DNA of 36,937 nucleotides from Parasutterella excrementihominis YIT 11859 (GCF_000205025.1 NZ_GL883706.1:1-36937), one strand, 5' to 3'. Positions 8,967 to 18,681 are shown, numbered from the stretch's first letter. Numbers and translations: made by a program. Notes: a model not told the origin generated them from the letters alone.

Positions 8967-9029
8967 TTAGGTTCCTTGTTTAGGAACACAATCCTATCAG
9001 ATCAAGGAGTTCCGATCTTTTTTGGATTG

Positions 9030-9797
9030 TTACAGCCGAGGAATCAAGTCACCTGTGACGCTGTTCTTCTTCTCTTGCTCTTCACGAAGCTTGACCTGAC
9101 GTTCATACTCCGCAGCTTTTTCTGCGCGCTTCTTGATATTTTCAGCGCGTTTCTTCTCGGCTGCGGCGCGGCGCTCGGCTCTAGCTTGAATCCGTTCTTC
9201 AGGCGTCATAGAAGGAGCTTCAGGAACTTTACTTTCCTGCTCGGCAATGCGCTGTTCACGCTCCTGCTGCTTCATGGCATAAGCTTCGGCATTCGCTTTT
9301 TCTTCTTCAGGTGTCAGAACGCGATCTGCGGCATGGCCTTCGCCCGGCTTGCGAGGCGTGACGTCTCGCGTCTTGGGAGGAGCTTTAGCAACGCGAGCGG
9401 GCTGAGCATCCATCTTGGCATTTTTGGCGGCTTGCTTGGCCTCAGCAGCTTTGCGGTCTTTCACCGCCTGTTCGGAACGTTCCTTCCTCAGGAAGTCTCT
9501 AGCTACGAGCCAAACGCGGCGAGCCTCATTGATGTGTTCTGTGCGTTCCGACTTAGCCTTATCCAAGCAATAAGTCACAAAAAAGTTGCGATAACACTGA
9601 GCTGTTTCTTCTTTGTACCAGTTCTCCCAGACTCTCTTTTCGTTGTCGTAGGCCGCGATGACTTCTCTTGCTCGTGAAGCTGTTGTAATGGAGGCGGGAT
9701 CGTACCTCTTGGCGAAAGGAACAGTCGACGGCGGCTCCACTGCCCAAGCATTGAAGCTGAGCAAGCCGAGAGTAAAAAGAATAAGCGGGATTCGCAT
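9030..9797 (-). CDS. Secreted, highly charged coiled-coil protein of unknown function
   Basis: 255 residues. MRIPLILFTLGLLSFNAWA is a Sec signal peptide, and an AGGAG ribosome site lies 8-9 bp before ATG 9797. A small N-terminal region with two Cys (ETAQCYRNFFVTYC) may form a disulfide. From about residue 105 the protein is dominated by Ala, Glu, Lys and Arg with long helical heptad-like stretches, for example RAERRAAAEKKRAENIKKR. A periplasmic coiled coil is therefore likely. No family recognised. The antisense frames are compositional shadows of the low-complexity code. Confidence 0.8.
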   Translation of the reverse strand: MRIPLILFTLGLLSFNAWAVEPPSTVPFAKRYDPASITTASRAREVIAAYDNEKRVWENWYKEETAQCYRNFFVTYCLDKAKSERTEHINEARRVWLVARDFLRKERSEQAVKDRKAAEAKQAAKNAKMDAQPARVAKAPPKTRDVTPRKPGEGHAADRVLTPEEEKANAEAYAMKQQEREQRIAEQESKVPEAPSMTPEERIQARAERRAAAEKKRAENIKKRAEKAAEYERQVKLREEQEKKNSVTGDLIPRL

Positions 9798-9830
9798 CCG
9801 AAAAGCTCCTGAATGGTGTGCGGCCTAAGC

Positions 9831-9865
9831 AAAAATAAGACCTGAGATTTCTTGGTCCCAGGTCT
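9831..9865 (-). terminator. Rho-independent terminator of the sucA-sucB-lpd operon
   Basis: On the minus strand, just beyond the lpd stop, AGACCTG pairs with CAGGTCT (plus coordinates 9859-9865 and 9838-9844). The minus-strand T-tract is 9831-9837 (AAAAATA on plus). Position and form both fit the end of the operon. Confidence 0.8.
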
Positions 9866-9876
9866 CATTATTCTAG

Positions 9877-11310
9877 CTAAAAGTTAATGCCTTCTTTATT
9901 TACCGCTAAGGCCGCCTCTTTGATGGCCTCGCTGAAAGTAGGATGAGGATCGCAGATCAGTGCCAGGTCTTCTGCGGTCGCGCCGAAGGACAAGGCATCA
10001 CAGCCTTGCGCAATCAGCTCGCCGGCCTGAGGTCCGATGATATGCAGTCCCAAAACCAGGTCGGTCTCGGCGTCTGCCAGCATCTTCACAAAGCCTTGGG
10101 TTTCTCCGACAGCTCTGGCGCGGCCGTTGGCCATGAACGGGAAGACACCGACTTTGTAAGGCTTACCAGCATTCTTCAGTTCATCTTCGGTTTTGCCTAC
10201 CCAAGCAATTTCCGGTTCGGTGTAAACCACGGAAGGCACGCGTTCAATATGCGTTACAGCTTTGCGTCCTGCAATGCGTTCTGCAACCGCCACACCCTCT
10301 TCTTCGGCCTTATGAGCCAGCATCGGACCTTTGACAAGGTCACCGATCGCCCATACTCGAGGAAGATTCGTACGGTTTTCTGCATCGACTTCCACGAAGC
10401 CTCTTTCATCGAGTTTGAGGCCGACAACAGGTGCATCTAAAGCGGCTATAAACGGAACGCGGCCGATAGAAATGATCAAACGATCAACCCACATCTCGCT
10501 GTTTTTTCCGTCCTTGTCCTTGTATTGAACAATGACACGGTCACCGTCATTTTGAATGCTGTCGATGTGAACACCGAACTCCATATCGATACCCTGCTGC
10601 TTAAAGGCCTTCAGCGCCTCTCTGCTGATCGCGGAGTCCGCAAAAGGCAGAAGTGACGGCATGGCTTCAAGAATTCGGACATCGGCACCGAGCCGCTTCC
10701 AGACGCTGCCAAGTTCCAAACCAATCACGCCGGCACCGATGATCCCCAAGGTAGAAGGAACACTCTTTAGTTTCAGTGCGCCTTCATTGGACAAAATACG
10801 TTCCTCGTCAAAAGGAACTCCGGGGAATTGTCTCGGTTTGCTGCCGGTAGCAAGAACAACGTTCTTCGCAAAAACACGTGTCTCGTCCCTGCCTTCCACA
10901 CCGATCAGATAACCGTCTTCATCAGAAGTCACAAAGAATCCGCGACCGTTAAGGAACGTGATTTTGTTCTTTCTGAAGAGATAAAGAATTCCGTCATTAG
11001 TCTGACGAACGATCTTGGCCTTGCGGGCAATCATCGTCGGAACATCAATCGTGGGTTCTTCAACATGAATCCCGTGCTCGGAAGCTTTGTCTCTGATTTC
11101 TTCAAAGAGACAGCTGCTCGCAAGAAGAGCCTTCGAGGGAATGCACCCGACATTGGTGCAAGTACCTCCGGGTGCAGGTTTACCGTCCGTGACCCAATCA
11201 TCAATGCAGCATACGGTTAAGCCCAACTGAGCTGCTCTAATCGCAGAAACATATCCGCCGGGGCCGGCGCCTATGACGACGACGTCAAAGGTCTGAATAT
11301 CATCTTTCAT
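9877..11310 (-). CDS. lpdA: Dihydrolipoyl dehydrogenase (E3)
   Basis: 477 residues, full length. Reoxidises dihydrolipoamide of the 2-oxoglutarate dehydrogenase complex, passing electrons to NAD. FAD-binding GAGPGGYVSA is near residues 14-23. The redox disulfide GGTCTNVGCIPSKA has C51 and C56. The NAD-binding motif is GAGVIGLELGSVW, and the C-terminal DPHPTFSEA contains the active-site His and Glu. Third gene of the operon, 10 bp after sucB, with an AAGGAG ribosome site and a terminator following. Because it is operon-linked it is probably dedicated to OGDH. Confidence 0.96.
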   Translation of the reverse strand: MKDDIQTFDVVVIGAGPGGYVSAIRAAQLGLTVCCIDDWVTDGKPAPGGTCTNVGCIPSKALLASSCLFEEIRDKASEHGIHVEEPTIDVPTMIARKAKIVRQTNDGILYLFRKNKITFLNGRGFFVTSDEDGYLIGVEGRDETRVFAKNVVLATGSKPRQFPGVPFDEERILSNEGALKLKSVPSTLGIIGAGVIGLELGSVWKRLGADVRILEAMPSLLPFADSAISREALKAFKQQGIDMEFGVHIDSIQNDGDRVIVQYKDKDGKNSEMWVDRLIISIGRVPFIAALDAPVVGLKLDERGFVEVDAENRTNLPRVWAIGDLVKGPMLAHKAEEEGVAVAERIAGRKAVTHIERVPSVVYTEPEIAWVGKTEDELKNAGKPYKVGVFPFMANGRARAVGETQGFVKMLADAETDLVLGLHIIGPQAGELIAQGCDALSFGATAEDLALICDPHPTFSEAIKEAALAVNKEGINF

Positions 11311-11320
11311 AACCTGCTCC

Positions 11321-12619
11321 TTAGAGATCTAAGAGTAAACGGGCCGGATCTTCAAGGGCTTCTTTCATCGCCACAAGTGCCAGCACGGCTTCGCGTCCGT
11401 CAATAATGCGATGGTCATAACTCATCGCAAAGTAGTTCATCGGACGAATCACGACTTCGCCGTTTTCTGCTACAGGACGCGGTTTGGTCGCGTGGATGCC
11501 GAGAATGGCGGACTGAGGCGGATTAATAATCGGTGTGGAGAAGAGAGACCCGAATACGCCCCCGTTGGAAATGGTAAACGTGCCGCCGGTCAGCTCTTCG
11601 AGCGTTAACTTACCGTCCTTGGCACGCTTAGCAAAGTCTGCAATCTTGAGTTCGATCTCGGCAAACGTCATTTGATCGGCATCTCTTAAGACCGGTACAA
11701 CAAGACCGCGGGGAGAACCCACTGCAATGCCGATATCCATATATCCGTGATAAATGATGTCGTAGCCGTCAACCGAGGCGTTGATGATCGGGTACTGCTT
11801 CAAAGCGTGAACAGCAGCTTTAACGAAGAAGCTCATAAAGCCGAGTTTGACGCCATACTTCTTCTCGAAGCTTTCTTTGTATTTCGCTCTCAAAGCCATT
11901 ACCGGCGCCAGGTTCACCTCATTGAAAGTAGTCAGAATGGCGCAGTTGGACTGGGACTCTACGAGGCGTTCGGCCACTCTGGCACGAAGGCGAGACATCG
12001 GAACTCTCTGCTCGGGTCTGCCGTCAAGAGATGCGACGGGAGTTGCTTGTTTAGCAGGCGCGGATTTAGGAGCGGCCGGTTGAGCCGGAGCTGCGGCAAC
12101 AGCAGATGGAGCCACAGGCTGAGCGCTCTTTAAGGCAGCGATGACATCGGGTTTCGTGATACGTCCGCCGACGCCTGTTCCTGCAACCTGAGTTGCAGAC
12201 AATCCGCTGTTTGCCATGAGTTTTTCTGCGGCAGGCATCATAAAGGCGCCTGGCGTAGAAGCAGCTGCCGTCGGCGCAGCGGGTGAGGGAGTCGGCGCAG
12301 GGGCTGCCGCAGGCGTCGAAATAATGACTTCTTCAGCAACGGCTGCTTTAGGGGCTTCCGGCTGTGCACCAACCATTCCTTCAGTATCGATTGTGGCGAT
12401 CAATTGGTCGCTGAGGACTGCCGCACCATCAGGCTGCTCAATGCTTGCCAGCACTCCGTCTGCCGGCGCCGGAATTTCCAGAACGATCTTATCGGTTTCA
12501 ATTTCAATAAGAATTTCATCGGCCTTAACCGGTTCACCGACTTTCTTTTTCCATTCAATCAGACTGGCTTCCGAAACAGACTCGGACAGCTCGGGTACTT
12601 TGACTTCAACAATAGACAT
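11321..12619 (-). CDS. sucB: Dihydrolipoyllysine succinyltransferase (E2 of 2-oxoglutarate dehydrogenase)
   Basis: 432 residues, core subunit of the complex. An N-terminal lipoyl domain has [12 protein letters not shown] with lipoyl-Lys44. A long Ala/Pro-rich linker follows (about residues 78-130). Next are a peripheral subunit-binding domain ([21 protein letters not shown]) and a catalytic acyltransferase domain ending in [16 protein letters not shown], with the His and Asp of the active site. The ETDK lipoyl motif and the neighbouring sucA indicate succinyl rather than acetyl transfer. It starts 39 bp after the sucA stop. Confidence 0.95.
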   Translation of the reverse strand: MSIVEVKVPELSESVSEASLIEWKKKVGEPVKADEILIEIETDKIVLEIPAPADGVLASIEQPDGAAVLSDQLIATIDTEGMVGAQPEAPKAAVAEEVIISTPAAAPAPTPSPAAPTAAASTPGAFMMPAAEKLMANSGLSATQVAGTGVGGRITKPDVIAALKSAQPVAPSAVAAAPAQPAAPKSAPAKQATPVASLDGRPEQRVPMSRLRARVAERLVESQSNCAILTTFNEVNLAPVMALRAKYKESFEKKYGVKLGFMSFFVKAAVHALKQYPIINASVDGYDIIYHGYMDIGIAVGSPRGLVVPVLRDADQMTFAEIELKIADFAKRAKDGKLTLEELTGGTFTISNGGVFGSLFSTPIINPPQSAILGIHATKPRPVAENGEVVIRPMNYFAMSYDHRIIDGREAVLALVAMKEALEDPARLLLDL

Positions 12620-12658
12620 TTCTTTTTTCTCCGAATTCTTTACAAAGCAACGCTTGAA

Positions 12659-15589
12659 CTATTTCGTCTGAATAAAGCCTTTAAGGCGTCCGAAAGCGTT
12701 TTCCACCAATTCTTTAAGCTGCTCGGCGTGCTTGCTGGCATAGCCGACGGCAGGCGAAGATGAAGCAGGACGTCCTGCATAACTCAATCTTGCGCCGGAA
12801 GGCATTTCTTCAAGCAAATGGTGCTGCACATAGAACCAGGCGCCCTGATTCTGAGGTTCGTCCTGGACCCAAACCACCTCGGAAGCGAAGGAGTAACCAG
12901 AAGTCTCTTCTCGGAAACTCTTGTGCGGGAAGGGATAAAGCTGTTCAAGACGAACGATGACGACATCATCGATTTCATGCTCTTTGCGGTATTTCACGAG
13001 GTCGTAATAAACTTTGCCGGTGCAGACCAGAATTCTTCTGACCTTATCGGCATCGAGCTCTTCAATTTCACCGATGACGGTTTCGAATTTGCCTTCGGAG
13101 AGTTCTTCCAAATCGGAACTTGCCATCTTGTTGCGCAGCAGACTCTTTGGAGAGAAGACGATTAAAGGTTTGCGGATATTGCCAACCATCTGACGGCGCA
13201 GCAAATGGAAGATCTGAGCTGCGGTTGTCGGCTGACAAATCAGCATATTGGTATCTGCTGCAAGCTGCAGATAACGTTCGACTCGGGCAGATGAATGCTC
13301 GGGGCCCTGCCCTTCGTAGCCGTGAGGCAAGAGCATCGTCAAGCCGCTCTTGCGGCCCCACTTGGCCTCACCGGAGCTGATGAACTGGTCGATCACGACC
13401 TGAGCGCCGTTGGCAAAGTCGCCGAACTGAGCTTCCCAAATCGTCAGGCACTTCGGAGAAGAGCTGGCATAGCCGTATTCAAATGCGAGAACTGACTCCT
13501 CAGAAAGAACGGAGTCAATCACTGTGAACTGAGCCTGATGCTCACCTAGATGCTCCAAAGGAATCCAAATACCCGAATCCCACCGGTCACGGTTCTGATC
13601 GTGCCAGACGGCATGACGATGGCTGAAGGTTCCGCGGCCGGAGTCTTCGCCGGAAATACGAACGGAGTATCCGCCCGTGAGCAGCGTGGCAAAAGCCAGA
13701 TGTTCGGCTAAGCCCCAATCCACACGGATTTCTTCCTGCATCATCAGACGACGATCTGCGATGACCTTTTGAAGGAGCGGGTGGAGCTTGAAGTTCTCCG
13801 GAACGGTCGTAATGACATCCGTCAAACGCTTCAATTCGTCCAAAGGAACAGACGTCTTCACATCGTCTGTCCAGCTGCCGTTGTAACGGGACCAATCAAC
13901 GGCATAAGGGTTCTTGCCTTCGATCAAAGCCGTCTGTCTCGGCGGGATACCGCTTTCCAGACTGCGTCGATATGCGGCAACCATTTCTTTGGCTTCTTCC
14001 GGGCTAACGACACCCTGCAGTGCCAGCTTGTCGGCATAAACCTGACGAGTACCCGGATGGACATTGATCTTCTTATACATCAGCGGCTGAGTCAGTCCCG
14101 GCGTGTCCTGTTCGTTATGGCCTAAACGGCGGAAGCAGACAATGTCAACCACGACGTCGCGGCTGAAGCTCTTGCGGAACTCCATGGCCAGACGCGTCGC
14201 AAATACGACGGCTTCCGGATCGTCACCGTTCACGTGCAGAACCGGGGCTTCAATGAGTTTTGCCGGATCCGTGCAATATGTCATCGAGCCTTTATCACGA
14301 GGATCCGAAGTCGTGAAACCGATCTGATTGTTGATCACGATGTGCATCGTGCCGCCGGTACCGTAGCCGCGGGTATCGGCAAGGTTCAGCGTCTCCATGA
14401 CGACGCCCTGACCTGCAAAGGCAGCGTCGCCGTGAACAAGAACGCCCATCACGCGGCGACCTTTAGGATCATGGCGGCGATCCTGTCGGGCGCGAACGCT
14501 TCCGACTGCGACCGGGTCGACAATTTCCAAGTGAGAAGGATTAAAGGCTAAAGCCAGATGGATCGGTCCGGAAGCGGTAACGACATCGCTTGAGAAACCG
14601 TTGTGATATTTCACGTCGCCCGCCGGCAGGTCTTTACTCTTGTAGTGACCTTCAAACTCTGCAAACAGTTCACTCGGCGCTTTGCCAAGCGTATTGACGA
14701 GCACATTGAGACGACCGCGGTGAGCCATACCGATAACCATTTCCTCCAGGCCTTGTGCTGCGCCTGTTTCCACGATTTCATCCATGGCGACAATAAAGCT
14801 TTCTCCGCCTTCGAGCGAGAAGCGTTTCTGGCCGACATACTTGGTATGGAGATAACGTTCCAAACCTTCTGCGGCCGTCAGTTCTTCAAGAATGCGTTTC
14901 TTGGACTTGGCGTCCATGCTCGGGGTTGAGCGGCAAGGTTCCAGTTTTTGCTGCCACCAGCGTTTGATCACCGGATCGCTGATGTACATGAATTCGATAC
15001 CGATATCGCTGCAATAAGTTTGTTTCAAGGCGGCGATTAAATCCCGAAGCGTCATCTTATCGGCGCCGAAATACGTATTAGCTGCCGAGAAGGTGCTGTC
15101 CATATCCGTTTCGGACAGTCCGTAGAAGGAAGGTTCAAGCTCGGGAATCTTCGGACGTTCTCTTCTGTGCAGTGGGTCAAGGTTGGCCCAGCGGCTTCCT
15201 AAGAATCGGTACGCACCGATGATGGACTGAACCGCAACCTGTTTTTTTGCCAGATCAAGATCTCGTTCACTTACCGGACAAACAGCCGAACGCGGTTCGG
15301 ATGCTCTCTGTGCGAAAGCCTCAACGATGGGTGCATGAGGAACGTCAATGGTTTCGACACGGCCGTCGGAAGCCGGGGCCTGCTGCAGACGGTCAAAGTA
15401 CTGACGCCATTTTTCATCTACGGAATTTGGGTCTTCGAGGTACTGCTCGTATAACTCTTCTACGTAAGGAGCATTCCCACCGAATAGATATGAATTCTCT
15501 ATTAAGTCTTTAATCACTTTTTCACCTTGGACAAATTTCTTGCCGCTCAGGGGGCCGCAATTTATCGGAGTATTTTGCGGCTGCTTCAC
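12659..15589 (-). CDS. sucA: 2-oxoglutarate dehydrogenase E1 component
   Basis: 976 residues. Thiamine-diphosphate enzyme that decarboxylates 2-oxoglutarate and succinylates lipoyl-E2. The N-terminal helix NSYLFGGNAPYVEELYEQYLEDPNSVDEKW is characteristic of OGDH E1. The ThDP/metal region includes HGDAAFAGQGVVMETLNLA and NNQIGFTT; the transketolase-like C-terminal half includes YGYASSSPKCLTIWEAQFGDFANGAQV. The start is read as GTG at 15587-15589 because AGGAAA lies just upstream and no ATG follows nearby. First gene of sucA-sucB-lpd. The 265-bp gap to the next gene holds its promoter, in which I see no recognisable operator. A full OGDH implies an oxidative-capable citric acid cycle. Confidence 0.97.
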   Translation of the reverse strand: MKQPQNTPINCGPLSGKKFVQGEKVIKDLIENSYLFGGNAPYVEELYEQYLEDPNSVDEKWRQYFDRLQQAPASDGRVETIDVPHAPIVEAFAQRASEPRSAVCPVSERDLDLAKKQVAVQSIIGAYRFLGSRWANLDPLHRRERPKIPELEPSFYGLSETDMDSTFSAANTYFGADKMTLRDLIAALKQTYCSDIGIEFMYISDPVIKRWWQQKLEPCRSTPSMDAKSKKRILEELTAAEGLERYLHTKYVGQKRFSLEGGESFIVAMDEIVETGAAQGLEEMVIGMAHRGRLNVLVNTLGKAPSELFAEFEGHYKSKDLPAGDVKYHNGFSSDVVTASGPIHLALAFNPSHLEIVDPVAVGSVRARQDRRHDPKGRRVMGVLVHGDAAFAGQGVVMETLNLADTRGYGTGGTMHIVINNQIGFTTSDPRDKGSMTYCTDPAKLIEAPVLHVNGDDPEAVVFATRLAMEFRKSFSRDVVVDIVCFRRLGHNEQDTPGLTQPLMYKKINVHPGTRQVYADKLALQGVVSPEEAKEMVAAYRRSLESGIPPRQTALIEGKNPYAVDWSRYNGSWTDDVKTSVPLDELKRLTDVITTVPENFKLHPLLQKVIADRRLMMQEEIRVDWGLAEHLAFATLLTGGYSVRISGEDSGRGTFSHRHAVWHDQNRDRWDSGIWIPLEHLGEHQAQFTVIDSVLSEESVLAFEYGYASSSPKCLTIWEAQFGDFANGAQVVIDQFISSGEAKWGRKSGLTMLLPHGYEGQGPEHSSARVERYLQLAADTNMLICQPTTAAQIFHLLRRQMVGNIRKPLIVFSPKSLLRNKMASSDLEELSEGKFETVIGEIEELDADKVRRILVCTGKVYYDLVKYRKEHEIDDVVIVRLEQLYPFPHKSFREETSGYSFASEVVWVQDEPQNQGAWFYVQHHLLEEMPSGARLSYAGRPASSSPAVGYASKHAEQLKELVENAFGRLKGFIQTK

Positions 15590-15854
15590 AGGTTTCCTGT
15601 TGAGCGTGTTTCAGCAAAAACCATCCGCCGAAACAAATTGATTATAGATTTGAAGCCGTCACTCAGGAACAATTTTGTGAGCGGTAAACAGCTCTGTTGA
15701 AGTCTTGATTTTTCGGGTTTCCAACGCAGTCTTTACTTCAAAAACACCGGAATTTCTTCTAACCACTCTCCTTCACTACCTCATTTAAGCAACTCTAACC
15801 CATTGCCTATGTACTTCTTTTCTAAAATTTCCTCCATAAACTAAAGGAATGAAA

Positions 15855-16268
15855 ATGTTATCCACCATATTGCATTGGACTTGTGACCCAACTTCCGCCA
15901 GCATGGCTTCTCTTCTGTTCAGATGGGCAATTGCCTTGGCGATGCTCCCTTATGGAGTGCAGAAACTTTTCCATCCGGAAAACGCAGCGAATTTTCCGAA
16001 AGTCTTATTCTTTTCTCCGAAGGTCGGGTATTACTCAGCAGCCGTCATTGAAACTTTCGTTCCGCTGTTTCTCATGGCCGGTTTCCTCACGAGACTGGCA
16101 GTCATTCCGGCAATCGTTAGCTTCACGATTGCAACGAAAGTCACTATCGGCAAAGATCTGACCTCTCCTGCTCTGCCTTACTTGTTCGGCCTCATTGCCA
16201 TATTTATCGTCGGCTCAGGACTTTACTCCGTAGATTACTGGCTCCTGTACATTCTCGCCGGTCATTGA
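15855..16268 (+). CDS. DoxX-family membrane protein
   Basis: 137 residues. AAGGA at 15844-15848 sits directly against a first ATG at 15849 but 6 bp from the ATG at 15855, so the second start is preferred. The domain begins SLLFRWAIALAMLPYGVQKLFHPENA, typical of DoxX. It continues with about four membrane helices: near residues 14-32, 53-75, 77-93 and 106-130. DoxX proteins are small inner-membrane proteins of varied roles, including redox or sulfur-related ones, so the function here is open. The carbonic anhydrase gene starts about 90 bp downstream. Confidence 0.85.
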   Translation: MLSTILHWTCDPTSASMASLLFRWAIALAMLPYGVQKLFHPENAANFPKVLFFSPKVGYYSAAVIETFVPLFLMAGFLTRLAVIPAIVSFTIATKVTIGKDLTSPALPYLFGLIAIFIVGSGLYSVDYWLLYILAGH

Positions 16269-16360
16269 TTCTTGAGTCTAAATCGGGGCGAAGCCTCGAA
16301 TGGCTGGGCCTGTCGCCGTTGTATAGTTCTGTGAACTCAAACATCAAAACTCAGAACAAA

Positions 16361-17020
16361 ATGGATAATTTTCACAAACTTATAGAAGGCTTCCACAACT
16401 TCAAGCAGACTTACTTCTTAAAGGAAAGACAGTATTTCGAATCACTGGAAAAGGCCCAGAACCCTAAGACACTGGTTGTCGCCTGCTGTGATTCGAGGGT
16501 AGATCCTGCAATTCTTCTACACTGCAAGCCGGGTGATTTGTTTGTGATCAGAAACGTGGCCGCGCTCGTTCCGGCAGTCACACAAGCCTCAAATCCTTGT
16601 TCTGTGATGAGCGCCATTGAATACGGAGTCAAACATCTCAACGTCGAACACATTGTCGTCATGGGGCACTCTCATTGCGGCGGCATTCACGGACTCATGG
16701 CTCCGGAATCGATTGCCGGAGAAACTTATATTCAGGATTGGGTTGGTATTGCTTCTCCGGCTTTGGAGCGCCTTCAGGCCATGACCGGTGATGAAGATGA
16801 AAAGACTCGGAGCCGCCACTGTGAAGAAGGCGCCGTGCTGATTTCCCTTGATAACCTGCTCTCATATCCTTGGATCGCAGAGCGTGTTAAGAATGGACAG
16901 CTCAAGCTTCATGCACTTTACTACGATTTATCGGAAGGCAATCTTTATCGTTTCAGTCCTGAGTCCGAAGACTTTGAACTGCTTTTTCATTCTGAAAAAA
17001 TCGACGTCTGCGATCGATAG
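16361..17020 (+). CDS. Beta-class carbonic anhydrase
   Basis: 219 residues from ATG 16361. The frame extends 32 codons further upstream, but that leader overlaps the doxX end and lacks family similarity. Interconverts CO2 and bicarbonate in the cytoplasm. Zinc and active-site residues are in CCDSRVDPA (C42, D44, R46) and GHSHCGG (H103, C106). NPCSVMSAIEYGVKHL is also typical. A TATAGT at 16320-16325 could be a -10 box, giving the gene its own promoter. Full length for the family. Confidence 0.94.
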   Translation: MDNFHKLIEGFHNFKQTYFLKERQYFESLEKAQNPKTLVVACCDSRVDPAILLHCKPGDLFVIRNVAALVPAVTQASNPCSVMSAIEYGVKHLNVEHIVVMGHSHCGGIHGLMAPESIAGETYIQDWVGIASPALERLQAMTGDEDEKTRSRHCEEGAVLISLDNLLSYPWIAERVKNGQLKLHALYYDLSEGNLYRFSPESEDFELLFHSEKIDVCDR

Positions 17021-17060
17021 GTTACAGACAAAACGGTAGCCGACCGGATTTATCTGTATT

Positions 17061-17088
17061 AAAACGAAAGGAAGGACCTTAGAGGTCC
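17061..17088 (-). terminator. Rho-independent terminator of the DUF4143 ATPase gene
   Basis: Minus-strand hairpin GGACC-TCTAA-GGTCC (plus 17074-17088) overlaps the ATPase stop codon. It is followed on the minus strand by TTCCTTTCGTTTT (17073 to 17061). Confidence 0.65.
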
Positions 17089-18293
17089 CATAGAGAATGT
17101 GCCACTACAGAATCTGATAAATATTTGATATTTTCGGTCATACAAATAACTGAGCCAGTCCCTATTTTCAAACCGAGTTTCTCTAGCTCAGAAAAGTTTT
17201 TAATCATGTGGATATCAGGATGGCTAGACATCTTAATTTCGACAGGGTAGTACTTCCCATCTCTGTGAATAAGCAGGTCGATCTCGGACTGTTTTTTTGA
17301 GTCTCTGTAATAAAAAAGTTTAGGCTCTATCGCGTTATGACGATAACTTTTAAGAATTTCAGTCACAACAAATGTTTCAAAAAAAGCGCCTGCATTCGTA
17401 TCACTTGCCAGTTCATCCGGCGAAGAAATGCCGCATAAATACGCTGCCAACCCAGTATCCGTCATGTACAACTTGGGCGACTTGGTTAATGTCTTTGTTA
17501 AATTTGAATAAAATCCCGGCAGAAAATAAATAATCCCCGCTGCCTCAGCTATAGAAAGCCACCTCTTTGTCGTTACATCGGTTATTCCTGCGATTTCACT
17601 TAGTTTATTAATACGAAGCTCTTGACCTGTACGAGATGCTAGGGCTACAAGAAATTTCCTAAAAGAAGTCAAACGTTCAACATTACTCAGTGTGCGGATA
17701 TCGCGCTCCAAAAAAGTTGAAATAAAAGCCTCAAAAAACTGCTCTCTCTCCTTAGGGTTCTTATCAATTAATCTTGGCCAAGCGCCTTGCCAAATTACTT
17801 TCCAGGTTTCCTCTGTGTTTTTTGTTGCCAACTTCGTTTCCGGATCTAATCTCGGAAGATAAGGCTCTTGTTCCAATCCAAGATTTTGCCTTTCATAAAG
17901 ACTAAATGGCATTAAGTGAACTTCAAATATTCTGCCGGCCAATGACTCTCCTACCCCTTGCATCAAGGAGAACCTTTGAGAGCCCGTAATCCATACTTGT
18001 CCATATTTTTCATTTTTATCGACCTCTGCCTTAATTTGTTGAAAAAGTTTAGGAGACCTCTGGATTTCATCAATGAATACAGGCAATGGATTCTGCCTAA
18101 AAAATGCAGATGGGGCATTTTCGGCAAGATCCAAGAAATCAAAATCATCTAAGTTGATGTGTTTTCTTTCGCTTTCTTTTAAATGAGAAAACAGTGTGCT
18201 CTTGCCCACCTGTCTCATACCGGAGAGCATAATTACCTTAAAGTTTTTACAAAGATTGGGAATTTCTTTTTGGATTGTTCTTTCTAAATACAT
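17079..18293 (-). CDS. AAA-family ATPase with C-terminal DUF4143 domain
   Basis: 404 residues. The N-terminal AAA_14 domain has Walker A LSGMRQVGKST at about residues 24-34, Walker B PVFIDEIQ and sensor-like WITGSQRF. The C-terminal half is DUF4143, with a winged-helix-like RINKLSEIAGITDVTTKRWLSIAEAAGIIYFL and a nuclease-like end EIDLLIHRDGKYYPVEIKMS, resembling the E-x-K core of the PD-(D/E)XK fold. Such proteins are common, patchily distributed and often horizontally acquired. Their cellular role is not well established. It is AT-richer than its neighbours and preceded by an array of palindromes, both consistent with acquisition. Confidence 0.9.
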   Translation of the reverse strand: MYLERTIQKEIPNLCKNFKVIMLSGMRQVGKSTLFSHLKESERKHINLDDFDFLDLAENAPSAFFRQNPLPVFIDEIQRSPKLFQQIKAEVDKNEKYGQVWITGSQRFSLMQGVGESLAGRIFEVHLMPFSLYERQNLGLEQEPYLPRLDPETKLATKNTEETWKVIWQGAWPRLIDKNPKEREQFFEAFISTFLERDIRTLSNVERLTSFRKFLVALASRTGQELRINKLSEIAGITDVTTKRWLSIAEAAGIIYFLPGFYSNLTKTLTKSPKLYMTDTGLAAYLCGISSPDELASDTNAGAFFETFVVTEILKSYRHNAIEPKLFYYRDSKKQSEIDLLIHRDGKYYPVEIKMSSHPDIHMIKNFSELEKLGLKIGTGSVICMTENIKYLSDSVVAHSLWDL

Positions 18294-18373
18294 ACAAACA
18301 TCTCCTCACTTTGAAAACACTTTGTGATCTTTAGGCAATCTGACAGGCTTGGAGCAAAGCTCACGGAATAATT

Positions 18374-18458
18374 CCATACAGTTGTATGGAAAAATTCTAT
18401 ACTGAACTATGGAAAAATTCCATAGTACACTATAGAAAAATTCTATACTGAGGTATAG
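18374..18458. repeat. Four 16-bp palindromes at exact 23-bp spacing
   Basis: The copies start at 18374, 18397, 18420 and 18443: CCATACAGTTGTATGG, CTATACTGAACTATGG, CCATAGTACACTATAG and CTATACTGAGGTATAG. Each has near-perfect arms around a 4-base centre. Each pair is separated by the same 7-base A-rich linker, AAAAATT. The array lies 81-165 bp upstream of the ATPase start. The outer arms are constant while the centres vary, suggesting repeated binding sites for a dimeric protein. The fourth copy followed by TTTTT could also act as a terminator on the plus strand. Confidence 0.85.
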
Positions 18459-18606
18459 AATTTTTCCGAAATCTAATAGAGTTACCTTGCGATTGCGAGG
18501 ACTTTAGTAATTATTTCTAGATCGTCAGGTGACTTTAACTGTAAGCTGACCGACAATTAGCCGGCTGATCTTGCCATTGTCTCACTACCGTGTTTCAGAG
18601 TGAAAA

Positions 18607-18676
18607 GGATTTTGCATTTTCAAGGAATCTCAGCGCACATTGATAACCTGCCTAACGGTTAATAGGTGCAAAATCC
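18607..18676. repeat. Perfect 10-bp inverted repeat with 50-bp separation
   Basis: GGATTTTGCA at 18607-18616 is the exact reverse complement of TGCAAAATCC at 18667-18676, just outside the tetR stop. It may be part of a structured 3' end of the tetR transcript or the trace of a small element. No T-tract follows, so it is not called a terminator. Confidence 0.5.
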
Positions 18677-18681
18677 CAAAA

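Larger units (their letters stand above)
18294..18681. other. Gene-free AT-rich region between ATPase and tetR
   Basis: 388 bp without a credible gene. It holds the four-copy palindrome array (18374-18458) and a distant 10-bp inverted repeat (18607-18616 with 18667-18676). Apart from these I see no RNA gene. The ATPase promoter must lie near the array. Confidence 0.7.

Noticed and set aside
8976-9677. 233-residue hydrophobic plus-strand frame
   Set aside because: Antisense of the Ala/Lys/Glu-rich coiled-coil gene; low-complexity code yields Phe/Leu-rich antisense frames.
18374-18458. CRISPR-like array
   Set aside because: The repeats are 16-bp palindromes with a constant 7-bp A-rich linker, with no unique spacers and no cas genes.
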